DNA of 64,000 nucleotides from JAKLQR01 sp963753165 (GTDB lineage: Bacteria > Nitrospirota > Thermodesulfovibrionia > Thermodesulfovibrionales > SM23-35). The position numbers and the translations under genes were made by a program. Under the pieces are notes generated by a model that did no database searches, was not told the origin of the DNA, and worked only from the letters and a program-made list of their open reading frames with translations. The stretch covers positions 101,746 through 165,745 of the forward strand of contig CAVWBP010000024.1 in the NCBI GenBank assembly GCA_963753165.1, given 5' to 3'. Of this stretch, positions 34,531 through 42,731 are shown piece by piece (the stretch's first letter is position 1; each line of letters starts with the position of its first letter).

Positions 34531-35313
34531 ATGGCGTTACCGAGCATGAAACATGTTGAACCGACAAAACATACCAAGAACAGCAAATTTAAATTCAGGT
34601 GTCATAAAGGGGTGAAATGTTTTACCCAATGCTGCAGTCAGATAAACATTCTTCTGACGCCGTACGATATCATCCGCATGAAGAAGCGCCTCGGCATGAC
34701 CTCTGAGGAATTCCTGGAAAAATATACCGCGATGGATATCGAAGAAAAAACCTCTCACCCTTTTGTAATGTTGAAAATGCTGGCTTCTGAAGGGAAACCC
34801 TGCCCGTTCGTAACCCCCGAAGGATGCACCATTTATGAAGACCGGCCTGCAAACTGCCGCTATTATCCGATCGGCCAGGCCTCGATGAGAAAAGGCGGAG
34901 AACAGGGACCGGAGCATGAAGAATTCTTCTTCTTTATCAAAGAGCCCCACTGTCTCGGATACCAGGAAGATACTGAATGGACAATTGAATCCTGGCTGCA
35001 GGATCAGGGGGTTGATCGTTATGATGAGATGAACAGGGAATGGAAGGAAATTCAGCTCCGGAGAAACCTCCCCGGAGATGCTCTCGATTCGAACAAACAG
35101 GCACAGATCTATACCGCCTGTTATGATATGGACAGGTTCCGGAGGTTTGTCTTTGAAAGCCGGTTTCTTGATATATTTGATATATCGCAGGAAGAGATCG
35201 AAAGTATCAAGACCGATGACATCGCCCTCATGAACTTAGGGGTAAAATACGTGAAGTATCTTCTGATGCTCGAAGAGACACTGAAAGTAAAGGAAGGGCA
35301 TAAGAAAAAATAA
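34531..35313 (+). CDS. YkgJ-family cysteine cluster protein
   Basis: A 260-residue cytoplasmic protein with the zinc/iron-chelating cysteine pattern of the YkgJ (UPF0153) family: KFRCHKGVKCFTQCCSQI near residue 25, then CPFVTPEGCTIYEDRPANCR (about 90-110). The domain occupies the first half; the second half is helical and charged, ending in a Lys-rich tail. Members are linked by genome surveys to metal binding but their reactions are unproven. It stands alone after the hppA terminator. Confidence 0.8.
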   Translation: MALPSMKHVEPTKHTKNSKFKFRCHKGVKCFTQCCSQINILLTPYDIIRMKKRLGMTSEEFLEKYTAMDIEEKTSHPFVMLKMLASEGKPCPFVTPEGCTIYEDRPANCRYYPIGQASMRKGGEQGPEHEEFFFFIKEPHCLGYQEDTEWTIESWLQDQGVDRYDEMNREWKEIQLRRNLPGDALDSNKQAQIYTACYDMDRFRRFVFESRFLDIFDISQEEIESIKTDDIALMNLGVKYVKYLLMLEETLKVKEGHKKK

Positions 35314-35498
35314 CAATTCAGAACAAGTAATTGTCAATGTAAAATTATTATTGGAGATCGAACAGGGGATTTATACAATACCGGCAGGCTTTCATTTCTC
35401 CCTTTCTTTCTTGTCGGAAAGAGAGGTTTCAATCATTCGCTGAGATATCTGCATTTTTTTGAATTGCTTATTTTCATTTGAGATTTTATCGTTATCCA

Positions 35499-35527
35499 TT
35501 GACAAATGATCATTGATTATTGATAAT
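35499..35527 (+). promoter_or_regulatory. Sigma-70 promoter of the AICAR transformylase gene
   Basis: Consensus -35 TTGACA (35499-35504), 17 bases, -10 GATAAT (35522-35527), in an AT-rich 246-base gap that holds no other gene. The start codon follows at 35560, preceded by AAGGAGG. Confidence 0.7.
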
Positions 35528-35559
35528 TTTGACTTATCTTCTCTATTAAGGAGGATTTT

Positions 35560-36852
35560 ATGTCGGATATAAAGAAAATGTACAAGACCATTATGGAAGA
35601 TCATTTCCCCGGGGAGATGGTGATAAAGTTTGGTGACCGGACATTGATATACAAAAAGAAAACCTGGAAAATACCTGATGACAAGACCGGAGAGTTGATC
35701 GAAAAAGGACTCCGGTACGGAGAAAACCCCGGACAGGAAGCTGCGCTCTATGAATTAATCAACGGCAATCTTGTCCTCGGTGGATGCCAGTTCATAGAAC
35801 CAGGGAACGGCCTCGTCAGCAGCATTTCTGAAGAGGATATGATCCAGGCAGGCAAGCATCCGGGCAAGACGAACCTTACCGATCTTGACAATGGACTGAA
35901 TATTCTCAAATTCCTTGTGGACAGACCTGCAGCAGCCATCCTCAAACATAATAACCCCTGCGGCGCTGCATACGGCTCCTCTCTTGCTGATGCATATGAA
36001 AAGGCGAATATGGCTGACAGGATAGCTGCATTCGGCGGATGCCTTGTGGTGAGCAGGGCTATGGATAAAGAGACGGCAGAGATGGTGAGTAAGAATTATC
36101 TTGAGGTTGTTGCAGCGCCGGAATTTGAGGAGGGAACTGTTCCGATTCTTGCAAAGAGAAAGAATCTGAGAATTATACGGGTAACGAAAATAAACGATCT
36201 CACAAAATACCGGGATTTTCGTTTTGTTGATTTCAAATCTTTGATTGACGGGGGCATAATCGTCCAGCAATCTCCGGTAAACAAAATCAGGACGAAAGGG
36301 GACTTTCTCCCGGCCAAGACAGCATATAAGGGGCAAGAATATGTCATCGAGAGACAGCCGACAGAAAAGGAATATGCAGATATGCTTTTCGGATGGAATG
36401 TCGAGCAGGGTATTACCTCGAATTCCGTTATTTATGTCAAGGATGGGGTAACAGTCGGCATTGGAACCGGTGAACAGGACAGGGTAGGCGTTGCCGAAAT
36501 AGCAACCTTCAAGGCATATACAAAATATGCAGATGCACTATGCTTCAAAAAGCATGGAGTGCCGTATAAGACATTCGAACTCGAGGTGAAACAGGGCAAG
36601 AGAAAAGAAAACTCACTTGCCGAGATCGATGAAGAAACAAAGAAGAACAAGGGCGGACTCATCGGCGCCATAATGGTCTCTGATGCGTTCTTCCCGTTCA
36701 GGGACGGTGTTGACGCAGGAATCAAAGAGGGGATTGCCGGCATTGTGAACCCAGGCGGGTCCGAGAGGGATTTCGAGTCGATTGTTGCATGCAATGAAGC
36801 TGATCCGAAGGTGACCATGGTATTCACCGGACAACGGGCATTCAGACACTGA
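35560..36852 (+). CDS. AICAR transformylase (stand-alone PurH-type formyltransferase domain)
   Basis: Ninth step of purine synthesis: formyl transfer from 10-formyl-THF to AICAR. 430 residues corresponding to the C-terminal AICARFT domain of PurH; the MGS-like IMP cyclohydrolase domain at the N-terminus of normal PurH is missing. Conserved pieces are LRYGENPGQEAALYE, KHNNPCGAAYGSSL with the catalytic Lys-His pair, AFGGCLVVSRAMDKETAEM and SDAFFPFRDGVDAG (the bifunctional enzyme has the same FPF-D motif). A separate IMP cyclohydrolase is expected elsewhere in the genome. Convergent with the response regulator gene at 36903. Confidence 0.88.
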   Translation: MSDIKKMYKTIMEDHFPGEMVIKFGDRTLIYKKKTWKIPDDKTGELIEKGLRYGENPGQEAALYELINGNLVLGGCQFIEPGNGLVSSISEEDMIQAGKHPGKTNLTDLDNGLNILKFLVDRPAAAILKHNNPCGAAYGSSLADAYEKANMADRIAAFGGCLVVSRAMDKETAEMVSKNYLEVVAAPEFEEGTVPILAKRKNLRIIRVTKINDLTKYRDFRFVDFKSLIDGGIIVQQSPVNKIRTKGDFLPAKTAYKGQEYVIERQPTEKEYADMLFGWNVEQGITSNSVIYVKDGVTVGIGTGEQDRVGVAEIATFKAYTKYADALCFKKHGVPYKTFELEVKQGKRKENSLAEIDEETKKNKGGLIGAIMVSDAFFPFRDGVDAGIKEGIAGIVNPGGSERDFESIVACNEADPKVTMVFTGQRAFRH

Positions 36853-36902
36853 TACGTTCTAGACCGTATTGTATAATCAATTCATGAAGAATCCGGGCTA
36901 GC

Positions 36903-37622
36903 CTATAGGGGAGCCTTATTGCCGCTGCTTTCCTCGTCAGGGATGCCGATGAACTTATATCCCACTCCGTACACGGTTTTAATGAACAATGGGTCTCTGG
37001 GTTTGTCTTCTATCTTCTGTCTGAGGTTCTTGATATGAGCGTCAACAACCCGGTCATATCCTTCGAAATCAAATCCCTGCACAAGAGTGATGATCTGAAG
37101 CCTGCTGAAAATCATCTGTGGCTTTTCCGCAAGATTCAACAGTATCTTGAATTCAGTTGCAGTCAGAGATACTGGGTTGCCATGTTTCCTTGCTTCTCTG
37201 CTCAGGGTGGCTATGGTCAACATTCCGCCGTTGAAGGAAAGGATTTTCTTTTTGGCGCTCACTGTGCGTCTGAGATGTGCTTTTACCCGTGCTACGAGTT
37301 CCTTTGCGCTGAAAGGTTTCACCACGTAATCATCAGCGCCTATCCCAAGGCCCCTGACCCGCTCATCCTCGGAACTTTTTGCAGTCAGCATGATAATGGG
37401 GATATCAGAAAACTCCCGCAGGGAAGTGCAGATTGTTTCACCGTCTATATCAGGGAGCATGAGGTCGAGGATAATAAGATCAAATCCGTCTTGTAACCGG
37501 CTGAGCGCTGATTCGCCTGTCGGGGCAACCGTTACCCGAAAGCCTTCTCTTTCGAGATATGACTTTACGATCTCCGCAATCTTTTCTTCATCCTCTACAA
37601 TAAGTATTTTTTCTTTCTGCAC
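36903..37622 (-). CDS. OmpR/PhoB-family response regulator
   Basis: Two-component transcription factor (239 residues). N-terminal receiver with the phosphoacceptor Asp53 in IILDLMLPDIDG, Thr in IIMLTAKSSEDERV and Lys in DDYVVKPFSAKEL; C-terminal winged helix (about 130-228: VSLTATEFKILLNLAEKP, then GYDRVVDAHIKNLRQKIE). The tail is short and charged. No sensor kinase is adjacent, so its partner is unknown. Confidence 0.92.
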   Translation of the reverse strand: MQKEKILIVEDEEKIAEIVKSYLEREGFRVTVAPTGESALSRLQDGFDLIILDLMLPDIDGETICTSLREFSDIPIIMLTAKSSEDERVRGLGIGADDYVVKPFSAKELVARVKAHLRRTVSAKKKILSFNGGMLTIATLSREARKHGNPVSLTATEFKILLNLAEKPQMIFSRLQIITLVQGFDFEGYDRVVDAHIKNLRQKIEDKPRDPLFIKTVYGVGYKFIGIPDEESSGNKAPL

Positions 37623-37816
37623 ATGACCTTCTGAATATATGTTGTTTTGCTGTACTCCATAGGGGATAAGCCAATTCTTACCGCTATTATACTATACCTT
37701 GTCAGGCGTATAACGTCACCGCATTCGGGAAGATTCATGAATACTGTCCTTTACAGGGTTTTTTCTTGCATGTTCCTTTCCGTATCCTGCATTATAAATA
37801 TAAACGGGAGTTTTCA

Positions 37817-38731
37817 ATGAAGAAGATACTGCTTGCTTTTCTGATTATTCTGCTCGCTATCCCAGTCTATGCCGAAGAGACTGTTGTTGCCGTAGTAAAT
37901 GGAACCAAGTTGACCATGGAAGAACTGGAGGGCCAGGTTGACCGCCTTATTCCCCGTATGACATTCCACAAGAATGTTCCAGAGGAAAAGCGGAAAAATT
38001 TCTATAAACAGGCGCTTGATGAAATCATAAATCGTGAGCTTTTGTATCAGGATGCCCTGGCAGTCGGGATGAAACCTGACAAGGACAAGGTAAATGCGCA
38101 ATCCGAGAAGATCAGGCAAAGGTTTAAATCAGAGGAAGAATATAAGGCAGCCCTTAAGAAGGAAAGCATAAAGGAAGAAACGATCCGCTTCCAGATCGAA
38201 AAAGAACAGCTGGTTCAGCAGCTCAACGAGAAAAAAGTCGTCGAGGCCTCACGGATAAGTGAGGAGCAGCTTAAGAATTACTATGACAAAAACACCGCCC
38301 AGTTCAAACAGCCGGAAAGCGTAAAACTGAGGATCATCTCCACTAAGGATGAGCAGAAAGCAAAAGACATCCAGGAAAAAATAAAGGCGGGAGATGACTT
38401 CGGCGAGCTCGCGTCTATCTTTTCAGAGGACAGTTACGGTGTCAAATCAGGCGACATCGGTTACATCCATAAGGGAAGAATGCTTCCCGATATTGAGACT
38501 GCTGCATTTAAACTGAAAACCGGTGAGGTGAGTGATCTCATCCACACGGAAGATTCGTGGTTCCTTATCAAGGTGGAGGACAAGAAACCCGAGCAGCAGC
38601 TTTCCTTTGAAGAGGTCAAGGAAAAACTTAAGCGACAAATAGAGGCCGATAAGGCGCGTGAACTGTCCGAGAAATTGATAGCTGACCTGAGGGCGAAAGC
38701 AAAGATAGAGGTTCTGTTAAAGACCGAATAG
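37817..38731 (+). CDS. Periplasmic peptidyl-prolyl isomerase, PpiC/SurA-like
   Basis: Exported folding factor of 304 residues from the ATG at 37817, chosen because it starts the signal peptide MKKILLAFLIILLAIPVYAEE. A SurA-N-like helical chaperone region (about 25-155) precedes a parvulin domain (about 165-265) with GDDFGELASIFSEDSYGVKS, then GDIGYIHKGRMLPDIETAAF and the closing strand DSWFLIKVEDKKP. A final charged helix returns to the chaperone lobe. It probably helps outer-membrane or periplasmic proteins fold. Confidence 0.88.
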   Translation: MKKILLAFLIILLAIPVYAEETVVAVVNGTKLTMEELEGQVDRLIPRMTFHKNVPEEKRKNFYKQALDEIINRELLYQDALAVGMKPDKDKVNAQSEKIRQRFKSEEEYKAALKKESIKEETIRFQIEKEQLVQQLNEKKVVEASRISEEQLKNYYDKNTAQFKQPESVKLRIISTKDEQKAKDIQEKIKAGDDFGELASIFSEDSYGVKSGDIGYIHKGRMLPDIETAAFKLKTGEVSDLIHTEDSWFLIKVEDKKPEQQLSFEEVKEKLKRQIEADKARELSEKLIADLRAKAKIEVLLKTE

Positions 38732-38897
38732 AATCTTCCTTATTTCTGTTCTGCGGCTGAGCAACACTTCCTGCGACATGTCGGAGAGACCGCATTTTCT
38801 TTATATCGCGGTTTTGTCGGGGTGAACTACCGGCTGTTGTATGCTCTGAAGGCCCACAACCTCTTGTCTGTTTCGATAGACTCGATAAATTTAACTA

Positions 38898-38926
38898 TTG
38901 ACACAAGGAAAAATCCCCATTACAAT
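38898..38926 (+). promoter_or_regulatory. Sigma-70 promoter giving a leaderless response-regulator transcript
   Basis: Perfect -35 TTGACA (38898-38903), 17-base spacer, -10 TACAAT (38921-38926). The ATG of the downstream gene is at 38934, 8 bases after the -10 box, exactly where transcription should begin, and there is no ribosome-binding site. Confidence 0.75.
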
Positions 38927-38933
38927 TTAGCAA

Positions 38934-39509
38934 ATGAGAAATAAAGTTCTCTTGGTTGAAGACTCAAAGGTTGTGCAGCAGATGTACCGGAGCAAGCTGA
39001 CAATCGAACAGTTTACAGTTCTCACCGCTGATAACGGGGTGGAGGCTATCAAGCTCCTCTCTACGGAAATCCCGGATATCATCCTTCTGGACCTTATGAT
39101 GCCGGTGATGGACGGGTATAAAGTCCTCCAGGTTATCAAAACCGATCCCCGTCTTACGGATATCCCCGTTATTGTGTTCTCTGCGAAGGGGCAGCCGGAA
39201 GAGGTTGAACGTTCCATGAATCTCGGCGCCGCGGGATATATTATCAAGGCAACCACAAAACCGAATGAGGTTGTGGAACAGATACGCAAGGTCCTCAGCC
39301 AGAAACCGAAAACAAAAGCGCTCGTTCATTATAGAATAAAAATCGATGAACACGCTCATGACGCGGAAAAACTTGCCGCCGACTTTTCCCTGCAGGATTT
39401 TAGTTGTCCGGTATGCAAGACGCCGATGCTCCTCGAATTGGTCCCTGATTTTTCACACGAAACCCCCTGGTTTTCCGGAACGTTCTTCTGCCCGAAGTGC
39501 AAAGGCTGA
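38934..39509 (+). CDS. Response regulator with C-terminal zinc-ribbon
   Basis: A 191-residue protein: a CheY-like receiver (1-122) with phosphoacceptor Asp53 (IILLDLMMPVMDGYKVL) and conserved Lys near GYIIKATTKPNEV, then a linker and a C-terminal metal-binding module with two Cys pairs (CPVCKTPMLLEL ... FFCPKCKG). No DNA-binding or enzymatic output domain is recognisable, so the ribbon may mediate protein contact. The promoter suggests a leaderless mRNA. Its stop abuts the stop of the convergent chemosensory operon, to which it may be functionally linked. Confidence 0.8.
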   Translation: MRNKVLLVEDSKVVQQMYRSKLTIEQFTVLTADNGVEAIKLLSTEIPDIILLDLMMPVMDGYKVLQVIKTDPRLTDIPVIVFSAKGQPEEVERSMNLGAAGYIIKATTKPNEVVEQIRKVLSQKPKTKALVHYRIKIDEHAHDAEKLAADFSLQDFSCPVCKTPMLLELVPDFSHETPWFSGTFFCPKCKG

Positions 39510-39875
39510 CTAAGGGAAAAAACTGGTGACGAGCTTCATCAATTCCTGCGTCTGTATAGGTTTTGTGAGATAGGCATTCGCACCGATAGCGAGCGCTTTT
39601 TTCCTGTCTTCTTCTGCCCCCTCAGTGGTGATCATGATAATAGGGATATTTTTATAGGAAGGATTCTCCCTGACAAGGCTTACCAGTTTCAGGCCGTCCA
39701 TGACCGGCATATTGATATCGGCGAGAATGACGTCTATCTTTTCAGAAGCCAGTTTCTTTAATGCGTCGACTCCGTCTGTCGCCTCAATGATCCTGGATTC
39801 CGGAATCCGCTTGATCGCAAACCCTATGAGTTGTCGCATCGTTGGTGAGTCCTCAACAACAAGGATGTTCGGCAT
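39510..39875 (-). CDS. cheY: CheY-like single-domain response regulator
   Basis: A 121-residue receiver with acidic pocket (VVEDSPTMRQL), phosphoacceptor Asp53 (VILADINMPVMDG), Thr in IIMITTEGAEEDR and Lys in NAYLTKPIQTQEL. It is the last gene of the twelve-gene chemosensory operon and probably a diffusible output of the CheA at 49193. Whether it binds a motor, a pilus ATPase or an enzyme cannot be read from the sequence; there are no flagellar genes in the window. Confidence 0.9.
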   Translation of the reverse strand: MPNILVVEDSPTMRQLIGFAIKRIPESRIIEATDGVDALKKLASEKIDVILADINMPVMDGLKLVSLVRENPSYKNIPIIMITTEGAEEDRKKALAIGANAYLTKPIQTQELMKLVTSFFP

Positions 39876-39893
39876 GTTTCCTCCTCATCATGA

Positions 39894-40721
39894 TCATTTT
39901 CTCGGCTTTTCTTTCAGAAGGTCGAGGAAGCTCTGGATTGTTGTCAGTTTCCGTTCAGACTGGGTGTAGAGCCGCGAGGAAAAAATTGCGGTAGCGGCAT
40001 GACCCGCGAGCAGATTGAACAGCTCATAGTCAATGTTCGAAAATGAGGATTTCTGTATGAAAAGCGAGTAGATGGATATAACCCCGATAACATGTTCTTT
40101 TATTTTTAGCGGGATGCAGACTATAGGATGTGCAGGGTCTGCCGGCGATGAGCCTCTCTCTCCAAAGTCCTCAATAAAATAACTCTCTGCTTCCTTTGCT
40201 ACTTTTCCGATGACTCCCTCCCCGATTTTTGTTTTCGGAATGTCGCTCAGGGATATGCCTTCTGCTGCTGCGGGAAGGAGCTCATTGCTTTTTTCGTCCA
40301 TGAGGTATATGGCAAATTTCTCGGCCCCGATGAGGTTGATGACAATTTCAAGCACGATCCGGAGGACTTCGTTGAAATCAAGCGTGGAATGGAGTTGATA
40401 GCTCGCAACGTACAGGTTTGCAAGGTTGTTGTTTTCTGATTCGACCTCCAGATACTTGGACGCAAAGTCCTTGTTCTCTTCCTCAACTTGTTTGTATCGT
40501 TCCAGAAGAGAATCTATCTCTTTTTCAAGGACCCGTATCCTTTCTTCATACAGCATCTTTCTGTCTTCATTGCCTGCCTTTTCGAGTTCTTCTTCTAGTT
40601 GTGCAATCCTGAACCTCAGACGTTCGTTTTCTTTAAGGAGATTTTTTGTAAATTCTTCGCCTTTCTTGAACATCTGAAGAAATTCATCTGCTTTTTTCGA
40701 GAGATTGAATTCTTTTTCCAT
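39894..40721 (-). CDS. Coiled-coil and GAF domain protein
   Basis: A 275-residue cytoplasmic protein: an N-terminal long coiled coil (about 10-110, rich in Glu/Lys with heptads such as RLRFRIAQLEEELEKAGNED) and a C-terminal GAF domain (about 115-265) with KFAIYLMDEKSNELLPAAAE, HPIVCIPLKIKEHVIGVISI and the final helix of AGHAATAIFSS. No enzymatic domain is present, so it may be a sensor or adaptor for the chemosensory array. It sits between cheB (13-base gap) and cheY (18-base gap). Confidence 0.8.
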   Translation of the reverse strand: MEKEFNLSKKADEFLQMFKKGEEFTKNLLKENERLRFRIAQLEEELEKAGNEDRKMLYEERIRVLEKEIDSLLERYKQVEEENKDFASKYLEVESENNNLANLYVASYQLHSTLDFNEVLRIVLEIVINLIGAEKFAIYLMDEKSNELLPAAAEGISLSDIPKTKIGEGVIGKVAKEAESYFIEDFGERGSSPADPAHPIVCIPLKIKEHVIGVISIYSLFIQKSSFSNIDYELFNLLAGHAATAIFSSRLYTQSERKLTTIQSFLDLLKEKPRK

Positions 40722-40734
40722 GAGTCCTCCGCCT

Positions 40735-41802
40735 TTAGGAACCTTTTCTCCGCCCTGTCCCCTTTACTAACCGCACCATCTCGGCAGGTATGTCAGAGAT
40801 CGGCAGGATTCGTTCAGCAACACCGGCTTTTATTACCTCTGAAGGCATACCGAAGACAACAGCAGTTTCTTCCGATTCTACTATAGTATAGCCTCCCTGT
40901 TTCTTAATTTCCAGCATTCCGGCCCTGCCGTCACTGCCCATGCCGGTGAGAATAACGCCAAGTGTCTGAGGCCCGTAGATTTCTGCGAGCGAAGACATCA
41001 TGAGATCCACAGAAGGGGTATATTTGTCAGTGCTCCTTGTTTCTTTCATCGTGGCAACCACCTTTTTCCCCTTCTTCGTAAACGTCATATGATAGCCGCC
41101 CGGACAGATAAGCGCCCTTCCATGCTCCAGAGAGTCTCCTTCTGCGGCCTCTTTCACCTCGATTTTCGAAATATTATTGAGCCGGTCGGCAAAGGAAGCA
41201 GTAAAGCCCTTCGGCATATGCTGGCTTACTACGATTCCTGCAGCAAAATCGGCGGGAATCCGGGAAAAGAGTATCTTCAGCGCTGCAGGCCCACCTGTCG
41301 AGGTGCCTATTGCGACAGCGTTTATGTCAAAGGAAGATTTTTCAAGGGGAACGGGAATGGATTTTTTAGCTTCAAAAAATTCGAGGTTTTTGCTCAGACG
41401 ATCCATGCGCAGGCCCTTGATTCCCTTGACCTTCATCAGGAGTTCTTTCTCCATTACGCGAAAATCTGCCAATGCCATTCGTGAGGGTTTTGCGATAAAG
41501 TCCGCCGCACCGAGTTCAAGGGCCTTGAAGACAGTTTTTGAATCAGAATATGAACTGATGATGATAACGGGGGTAGGCCTGTTCTCCATAAGCCACCGGA
41601 GAAAACTGAATCCGTCCATGCCCGGCATTTCGAGGTCGAGAGTAATGAGATCAGGCTTGTGTCTCAGTGTCTTAGCCATGGCGTCGATCCCATCAGCTGA
41701 AATGCCGGCGACCTCAATCGCCTGATCAGCCTCGAGCATTTTCCTCAGGGTCTGTCTGCTGTATGCAGAATCATCAACAATAAGAATCCGTATCTTAGAC
41801 AT
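40735..41802 (-). CDS. cheB: CheB, chemoreceptor methylesterase/deamidase
   Basis: A 355-residue adaptation enzyme: N-terminal receiver with Asp56 (ITLDLEMPGMDG), a linker, and the C-terminal methylesterase with catalytic Ser168 (GTSTGGPAALK), His in VVSQHMPKGFTASFADRL and Asp in LTGMGSDGRAGM. It removes methyl groups from the receptor made by CheR. It overlaps cheR by 8 bases. Confidence 0.96.
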   Translation of the reverse strand: MSKIRILIVDDSAYSRQTLRKMLEADQAIEVAGISADGIDAMAKTLRHKPDLITLDLEMPGMDGFSFLRWLMENRPTPVIIISSYSDSKTVFKALELGAADFIAKPSRMALADFRVMEKELLMKVKGIKGLRMDRLSKNLEFFEAKKSIPVPLEKSSFDINAVAIGTSTGGPAALKILFSRIPADFAAGIVVSQHMPKGFTASFADRLNNISKIEVKEAAEGDSLEHGRALICPGGYHMTFTKKGKKVVATMKETRSTDKYTPSVDLMMSSLAEIYGPQTLGVILTGMGSDGRAGMLEIKKQGGYTIVESEETAVVFGMPSEVIKAGVAERILPISDIPAEMVRLVKGTGRRKGS

Positions 41803-42724
41803 GGATATGCGCTCCGATTTTTACCGGTTTTTGATATACCATATCATATTTTAAATGTTTTAAGGTGAAGGCGGTTGAAATATTAATAAGCGATTCGGCA
41901 TGACCCAGGAGAAGATACCCTCCGTCTCCAAGCCTTTCATAAAACATCTCGATAACTTTTTTCCTTGAGGGATAGTCGAAATAGATAAGCACATTTCTGC
42001 AGAAGATGACATCTACGGTACCGGCCAGTTTTGTCTTGACAGGATCGAGAAGATTGAGATGACTGAAATTGACGTGTTGCTTGACAGTATCAGAGATTGT
42101 AAAGAGGGAATCCTCTTCTTTGAAATATTTCCTCAGGTAGTATTGTTCGGTGGTCCGGAAAGAATTCTTCCTGTAAATCCCGCTCCGTGCTACCTGGAGC
42201 ACCCTCTGATTGATATCGCTCCCGAAAATTTCAATATTCCAGTTATGGAACGCTCCGGTTTCGAGCACGAGCATGGCAATGGTATATGGCTCTTCGCCGG
42301 TTGAACAACCGGCAGACCATATCCTCAGCTTTTTTTTCTCCCGGTTTGTCTTCTTCAGTTCCGGCAGAATCTCCTCGGTGAATGCCTTCAGCTGGTTCTG
42401 TTCCCTGAAGAAATAGGTTTCGTTTACTGTCAGGATATCGATGATTGAGGCAAGTTCTTCATCGCGGTTCCGGTGATAGAGCAGATACCGGTAGTAATCT
42501 CTGAAATTCGAGAAGTGGTAGCTTCTGAGCCGCCGTGAAAGCCTTTTCTCCAGGAGGTACCGCGAGTGATCATCGAAGAATATCCCGCAATAATCACGGA
42601 CAAAATCCCTTATCAGCCTGAATACCTCAGGCTCAAGCGGTATTATTTCTTCTTTCTCAAATAAAGACATTGATATCTCTGAAGCACTTCCTTCCCTCGT
42701 GATGGGACGCTGTATCCCTGACAA
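41795..42724 (-). CDS. cheR: CheR, chemoreceptor methyltransferase
   Basis: SAM-dependent glutamate methylase, 309 residues. N-terminal helical domain (about 30-100, FRLIRDFVRDYCGIFFDD), then the SAM-binding fold with WSAGCSTGEEPYTIAML, GSDINQRVLQVARSGIY and VIFCRNVLIYFDYPSRKK. No TPR extension. The N-terminal about 20 residues before MSLFEKEE are not conserved, so a start at residue 20 is possible. Confidence 0.96.
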   Translation of the reverse strand: MSGIQRPITREGSASEISMSLFEKEEIIPLEPEVFRLIRDFVRDYCGIFFDDHSRYLLEKRLSRRLRSYHFSNFRDYYRYLLYHRNRDEELASIIDILTVNETYFFREQNQLKAFTEEILPELKKTNREKKKLRIWSAGCSTGEEPYTIAMLVLETGAFHNWNIEIFGSDINQRVLQVARSGIYRKNSFRTTEQYYLRKYFKEEDSLFTISDTVKQHVNFSHLNLLDPVKTKLAGTVDVIFCRNVLIYFDYPSRKKVIEMFYERLGDGGYLLLGHAESLINISTAFTLKHLKYDMVYQKPVKIGAHIHV

Positions 42725-42731
42725 CCGTTGA

